DNA of 64,000 nucleotides, taken from assembly GCF_014158035.1 (NCBI RefSeq), contig NZ_JACFXW010000002.1, positions 581,001 to 645,000 of the forward strand, given 5' to 3'. Source of the DNA: Rhizobium sp. G21. Its GTDB lineage: Bacteria; Pseudomonadota; Alphaproteobacteria; Rhizobiales; Rhizobiaceae. A program made the translations under genes and the position numbers. Position 1 is the stretch's first letter. Each line of letters begins with the position of its first letter. A model generated the notes under the pieces. The model was not told the DNA's origin. It saw only the letters and a list, made by a program, of their open reading frames with translations, and ran no database searches. This document shows, in pieces, positions 60,714-64,000 of this stretch.

Positions 60714-61460
60714 TTAGGGTGTCAGCCCTTTGCCATCAAGCCAATCGCGGATCAGCGTCTTGAGCCGCGCGCCGTCCAAACTCGGGAAATGCCCGCCATG
60801 CACGAGCCGAACCGGCAGGTCATGCAGTCGTTTCATCGAGGCGATGTAATGATCGGGATTGGCGTGATAGGTGTCCTCGATCAGCGGCCCGTCATAAACG
60901 ATGTCCCCTGAGAACAGCATCTCCGTCGCCTTCTCGTACAGCGCTATCCCGCCCGGCGAATGGCCCGGCGTATGGATCACCTCGAAGTAACGGTCGCCGA
61001 GATCGATGATGTCGCCGTCTTCGAGAATGCGGGTCGCGGGCGCGGCTTTGACCCCGTAGCATTTCGAGCAATAGGGCTCTGGCGGCAGCGCGTCGAAAAT
61101 ATCGTCGGTCACATAGGGGTCGGCGAGCGTGTTGGCGCGGGTAGGGTTGGCGAGCAGATCCGCCTCCGCAGCATGCACCGCGCGGCATTCGAATTCGTGG
61201 TGGCAGCCGATATGGTCGAAATGCGTGTGGCTCGCCACCGCAATCAGGTCGCGCTCGGTCACCAATGGCACCCATTCCCGGAGCGACACCACGCCCATGC
61301 CGCTGTCGACCAGCATGTCGCGATCCCGCCCGCGCACATGCCAGATGTTGCAACGGTAGAATTCCTGGATGAAAGGCTCGGAAATGGCGGTCACGCCGTC
61401 GGCGAGCCTGCGGGTCGCATACCAGTCTTCGGGCTTCACTCTCTTCATCTCGGACCTCAT
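60714..61460 (-). CDS. Metallo-beta-lactamase-fold hydrolase
   Basis: 248 residues. The metal-binding motif is SHTHFDHIGCHHEF (His-x-His-x-Asp-His); further ligands sit in HTPGHSPGGIALYE, MLFSGDIVYDGPLIED and VHGGHFPS. Its ATG overlaps the stop of the ABC ATPase by four bases, so it belongs to the polyamine-type importer operon. Hydrolases of this kind act on thioesters, lactones or phosphoesters; it may process the imported compound. Confidence 0.88.
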   Translation of the reverse strand: MRSEMKRVKPEDWYATRRLADGVTAISEPFIQEFYRCNIWHVRGRDRDMLVDSGMGVVSLREWVPLVTERDLIAVASHTHFDHIGCHHEFECRAVHAAEADLLANPTRANTLADPYVTDDIFDALPPEPYCSKCYGVKAAPATRILEDGDIIDLGDRYFEVIHTPGHSPGGIALYEKATEMLFSGDIVYDGPLIEDTYHANPDHYIASMKRLHDLPVRLVHGGHFPSLDGARLKTLIRDWLDGKGLTP

Positions 61461-62538
61461 TCGGCGGGAAGCACGACGATCGTCTCGGCAGGCGCCGCCA
61501 GCATCAGCCTGTCGCCGCGCTTCGGCTCCGCCGATTGAGGCAGATGCGCAACGAGGACCGTATCGGCTGAGCGGGTCGAGCGCAAATGGCAGCGCTGATG
61601 CGTTCCGAAGAAGGCTGCGTCTTCTACCAAGGCTTCGCCGAGATCGACCGAGGCCCCCTGCCCTTCGCCGCGGAAATGTTCCGGCCGGATCACCACCGTT
61701 GCATTCTGTCCCGCGACGGGTTCGCCTGATGTGAAGGCGTCGCGCGGTAGAACAAGCCGGCCCAATGCGGTCTCCATCGCCATCTCGGTCGCGTCGAGCG
61801 CGGCGATACGGGCCGGGATTATGTTGGCTTCGCCCATGAAGCCGGCGGCGAAGAGCGACCGGGGGCGACGATAGATGCGCGAGGGCGCGCCGAAATCCTC
61901 AATGCGGCCCTTGTTCATCACCACGATCCGGTCGGCAATGGCCATAGCTTCTTCCTGGTCATGGGTGACATGCACGAAGGTGGTGCCGACTCGCTTCTGA
62001 ATCGCCTTCAGCTCATCTTGCATCTGCCGGCGGAGTTTGAGATCGAGCGCGCCGAGCGGTTCGTCGAGCAGCATGACGTCGGGATCGACGGCGAGCGCGC
62101 GGGCGAGCGCCACACGCTGGCGTTGGCCGCCGGACAGTTCATGCGGTTTCTTGGAGGCGGAGGCCCGCAAACCGACGAGATCGAGGAAATCCAGCGCCTT
62201 GGCGTCGCGAACATTCCGCTCCTGCCCGCGCATGCGCAGGCCGAAGCCGACATTGGCGAGAAGCGTCATATGCGGAAAGAGCGCATAATCCTGGAAGACG
62301 GTCGTCGTCGGCCGTTTCGACGGAGCCACATGCGTCATGTCGCGGCCGCCGATATGGATTTCGCCCTCGGAAGGTTCGAGAAAGCCGCCGAGGATGGACA
62401 GAAGCGTGGTCTTGCCGCAGCCGGATGGGCCGAGCAAAACGATGAATTCCCCGCCTCGATCTCCAGTGACACATGTTCGAGCGCGATGAACTGGCCGAAG
62501 ACGCGGGTGGCGTTGCGGATCGACAGATCGGCGGTCAT
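61457..62538 (-). CDS. PotA-type ABC importer ATP-binding protein, frameshifted early
   Basis: Spermidine/putrescine-type ATPase, about 360 residues after correction. Start ATG 62538: MTADLSIRNATRVFGQFIAL. Then the frame changes at a CCCC run (62449-62452, plus strand; one base missing) before EFIVLLGPSGCGKTTLLSIL. Q-loop TVFQDYALFPHMTLLANVGF, signature LSGGQRQRVALARALA, VMLLDEPLGALDLKLRRQMQ, VHVTHDQEEAMAIADRIVVM. The C-terminal TOBE domain includes TVVIRPEHFRGEGQG. It starts inside the upstream permease stop, so coupling is intact, which again suggests an assembly indel. Confidence 0.9.
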
Positions 62539-63323
62539 GAACGTGTCCTTGCTTTTCTGAACACCGTGAATTCGGCGAGGAACAACAGCGCGATCGACAC
62601 GAGGAAGACGAGGCTGCCGATGGCGTTGGTCTTGGGATTGAGGCCCGAGCGCAGCATGCTCCAGATTTCGACGGGAAGCGTGACGTCGAAGCGCGAGAGC
62701 AGGAAGGCGATGATGAATTCATCCCAGCTGAAGGTGACCGACAGGAAGAAGCTCGCAAGAATCGACGGAGCGAGCATCGGCGCGGTCACCAGCGCAACGA
62801 CCTGCCATTCCCGCGCCCCGAGATCGCGGGCGGCGCGTTCGATATTGACCTGATGGCCGCCCATCGAGGCGTAGATGATCGCAAAGCAGAGCGGCATGTT
62901 GATGACGACATGGCCGACGCCGATGGTGAACAGAGACAGCGGCACGCCCAAGCGATTGAACAGCGCCAGGAGGCCGAGGCCGATGATCAATGTCGACACC
63001 GACATCGGTGCGGCGAGCAGGCCCCGCATCAGCGCCGAGGCCGGCAGCCTATGTCGCGCCAGGCCGTAAGCGGCGAGAAATCCGAGAAGGCAGGATGCTA
63101 GCGAGGAGACAATCGCGACGATCAGCGAATTAAATAGCGCGTCCATCAAGCCGCGATCGCTCAGCACTTCCCCATACCAGCGCCACGTCAGCCCATGCAG
63201 CGGCGGCACCGGCAGCGATCCGTCCTGGAAGGAAAAGATTACCAGCACCGCGACAGGCAGGAAGATGAAGATGTAGACGGCGGCCATGTAGAGCGCGGAG
63301 AGAAGAAGCGTGAGGCGGCGCAT
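62535..63323 (-). CDS. PotC-type ABC importer permease
   Basis: 262 residues with six membrane helices (LYMAAVYIFIFLPVAVLVIF, LIVAIVSSLASCLLGFLAAY). EAA-type loop NIERAARDLGAREWQVVALV. It is located between the PotB-type permease and the ATPase, with one-base and four-base overlaps. It forms half of the pore for a polyamine or related cation. Confidence 0.92.
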   Translation of the reverse strand: MRRLTLLLSALYMAAVYIFIFLPVAVLVIFSFQDGSLPVPPLHGLTWRWYGEVLSDRGLMDALFNSLIVAIVSSLASCLLGFLAAYGLARHRLPASALMRGLLAAPMSVSTLIIGLGLLALFNRLGVPLSLFTIGVGHVVINMPLCFAIIYASMGGHQVNIERAARDLGAREWQVVALVTAPMLAPSILASFFLSVTFSWDEFIIAFLLSRFDVTLPVEIWSMLRSGLNPKTNAIGSLVFLVSIALLFLAEFTVFRKARTRS

Positions 63324-64000
63324 CAGTTTCTCTCCATCTTCAGCCAGCGGGCGGCGGCGAGATAGGCGACGACCACGACAGCCATCAGCACGATCGACAG
63401 CGCGGCGGCGAGCGGGAAATCCGCCCGGCGTCCCAACTGCATCATGATGATCTGCGGCAGCGTCAGCTCATTGTTGCCGCCGAGGATCTGCGGCGTGATG
63501 TAATCGCCGATGCAGAGCACGAAGGTCAGGAAGGCGCCGACCATGACGCCCGGCAGCGTCAGCGGCAGGATCACATGCCAGAAGGTCTGGAACGCATTTG
63601 CGCCGAGATCGGCCGCGGCGCGGCGATAGTTCGGCGAGAGCTGGATGAGATTGGCGTAGATCGTCAGCGTCAGCAGCATGACGAAGAAATGCACGAAGCC
63701 GATCACCGTGCCGGCGCGATTGGCTGAGAGTTGCAGCGGTTCGGACACTAGGCCGAGCGTCATCAGCGTCTCATTGACCACCCCGCCCTTGGACAGAACC
63801 AGCAGCCAGGAATAGGAGCGGACCACATAGGAGGTCCAGAAAGGCAGCACCGCGAGAATGAGCGCCAGGCGGCGAAACCGCGCCGGCACGATTTCGGCGA
63901 TGATGAAGGCGAGCGGATAGGCGATGAGGATCGAGATGATCGTCACCGTCGCAGTGATTTCCAGCGATACGAACAGCGCCTTGTACATCGGCTCCTTGGT
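63323..64000 (-). CDS. PotB-type ABC importer permease, N-terminus beyond window
   Basis: Only about 225 C-terminal residues are inside the window. The frame stays open to the right edge (TKEPMYKALFVSLEITATVT), so the ATG at 63988 is not the natural start; PotB-like proteins have 280-300 residues. Six membrane helices are normal, and the segment YRRAAADLGANAFQTFWHVI is the EAA loop. Its stop shares a base with the PotC-type start. The binding-protein gene should lie to the right, outside the window. Confidence 0.9.
   Translation of the reverse strand, partial: TKEPMYKALFVSLEITATVTIISILIAYPLAFIIAEIVPARFRRLALILAVLPFWTSYVVRSYSWLLVLSKGGVVNETLMTLGLVSEPLQLSANRAGTVIGFVHFFVMLLTLTIYANLIQLSPNYRRAAADLGANAFQTFWHVILPLTLPGVMVGAFLTFVLCIGDYITPQILGGNNELTLPQIIMMQLGRRADFPLAAALSIVLMAVVVVAYLAAARWLKMERN

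Noticed and set aside
1..64000. rRNA, tRNA, CRISPR arrays, transposases, integrases, phage genes
   Set aside because: No such sequence was recognised in either orientation; the window reads as stable chromosomal metabolism genes, though short tRNAs cannot be excluded by eye.

Overview
The window reads as a chromosomal stretch of a GC-rich alphaproteobacterium, most likely a soil- or plant-associated Hyphomicrobiales (Rhizobium/Kaistia/Aminobacter-like). The reasons are a smoEFGK-smoS-mtlK polyol operon, a cyoABCD-SURF1 block, a hydroxypyruvate isomerase, many LysR/GntR/LacI/AraC regulators, and at least five ABC importers packed with sugar-oxidation genes. I see no rRNA, tRNA, CRISPR, insertion sequence or phage gene.

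Layout. 1-1.97 kb: end of a histidine-utilisation operon (hutU, hutD), then a Nudix hydrolase. 2.2-12.1 kb (minus strand): polyol uptake and oxidation, with a SorC-type regulator, smoE/F/G/K importer, SDR sorbitol dehydrogenase, mannitol 2-dehydrogenase, a HAD phosphatase and an FGGY kinase. 12.1-19.4 kb: LacI regulator divergent from a Gfo/Idh/MocA dehydrogenase, a TIM-barrel isomerase and a complete second sugar importer, with twin LacI-type operators in the divergent promoter. 19.4-24.5 kb: small genes (DUF2384, ABC-F, two AraC regulators, hydroxypyruvate isomerase, WGR protein). 24.5-30.1 kb: GMC oxidoreductase, NitT/TauT-type importer and LysR regulator. 30.2-42.6 kb: an apparently complete D-apiose catabolic locus. 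42.6-46.8 kb: RidA-DUF1028-aldehyde dehydrogenase operon divergent from a flavin monooxygenase-like gene. 46.9-52.3 kb: SEC-C protein, ArsR-SRPBCC pair, ArgE-type deacetylase, LysR/SBF transporter pair, GntR regulator. 52.4-57.5 kb: SURF1 and cytochrome bo3 quinol oxidase. 57.8-64 kb: MFS transporter, DUF3429/renalase-like pair, and a spermidine/putrescine-type importer operon with a metallo-beta-lactamase-fold hydrolase, running off the right edge.

The most interesting system is the D-apiose locus. An RbsABC-type importer with a DUF2291 lipoprotein brings in the branched pentose of plant cell walls. ApsD (dehydrogenase), ApnL (lactonase), ApnO (oxidoisomerase), OiaK (DUF1537 kinase) and OiaX (RuBisCO-like decarboxylase) would take it to a four-carbon keto-sugar phosphate. 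The genes form two converging transcription units. A near-identical 18-base element (GCAACTGGTATAATGAGT / GCAACTGGTATGATGAGT) lies upstream of both units, and the gene for a FadR-type GntR regulator lies beside one copy. This gives a concrete, testable regulon model. The enzymes belong to a pathway established elsewhere; the operator and the DoxX gene at the operon end are what I would look at as new.

A caution: fifteen genes are each broken by one single-base indel (two in the argE-type gene), mostly in runs of 3-6 identical bases. Almost all are 1-base deletions, and the protein continues intact in the next frame. This looks like uncorrected long-read assembly error rather than real gene decay; such genes are listed over their full span.
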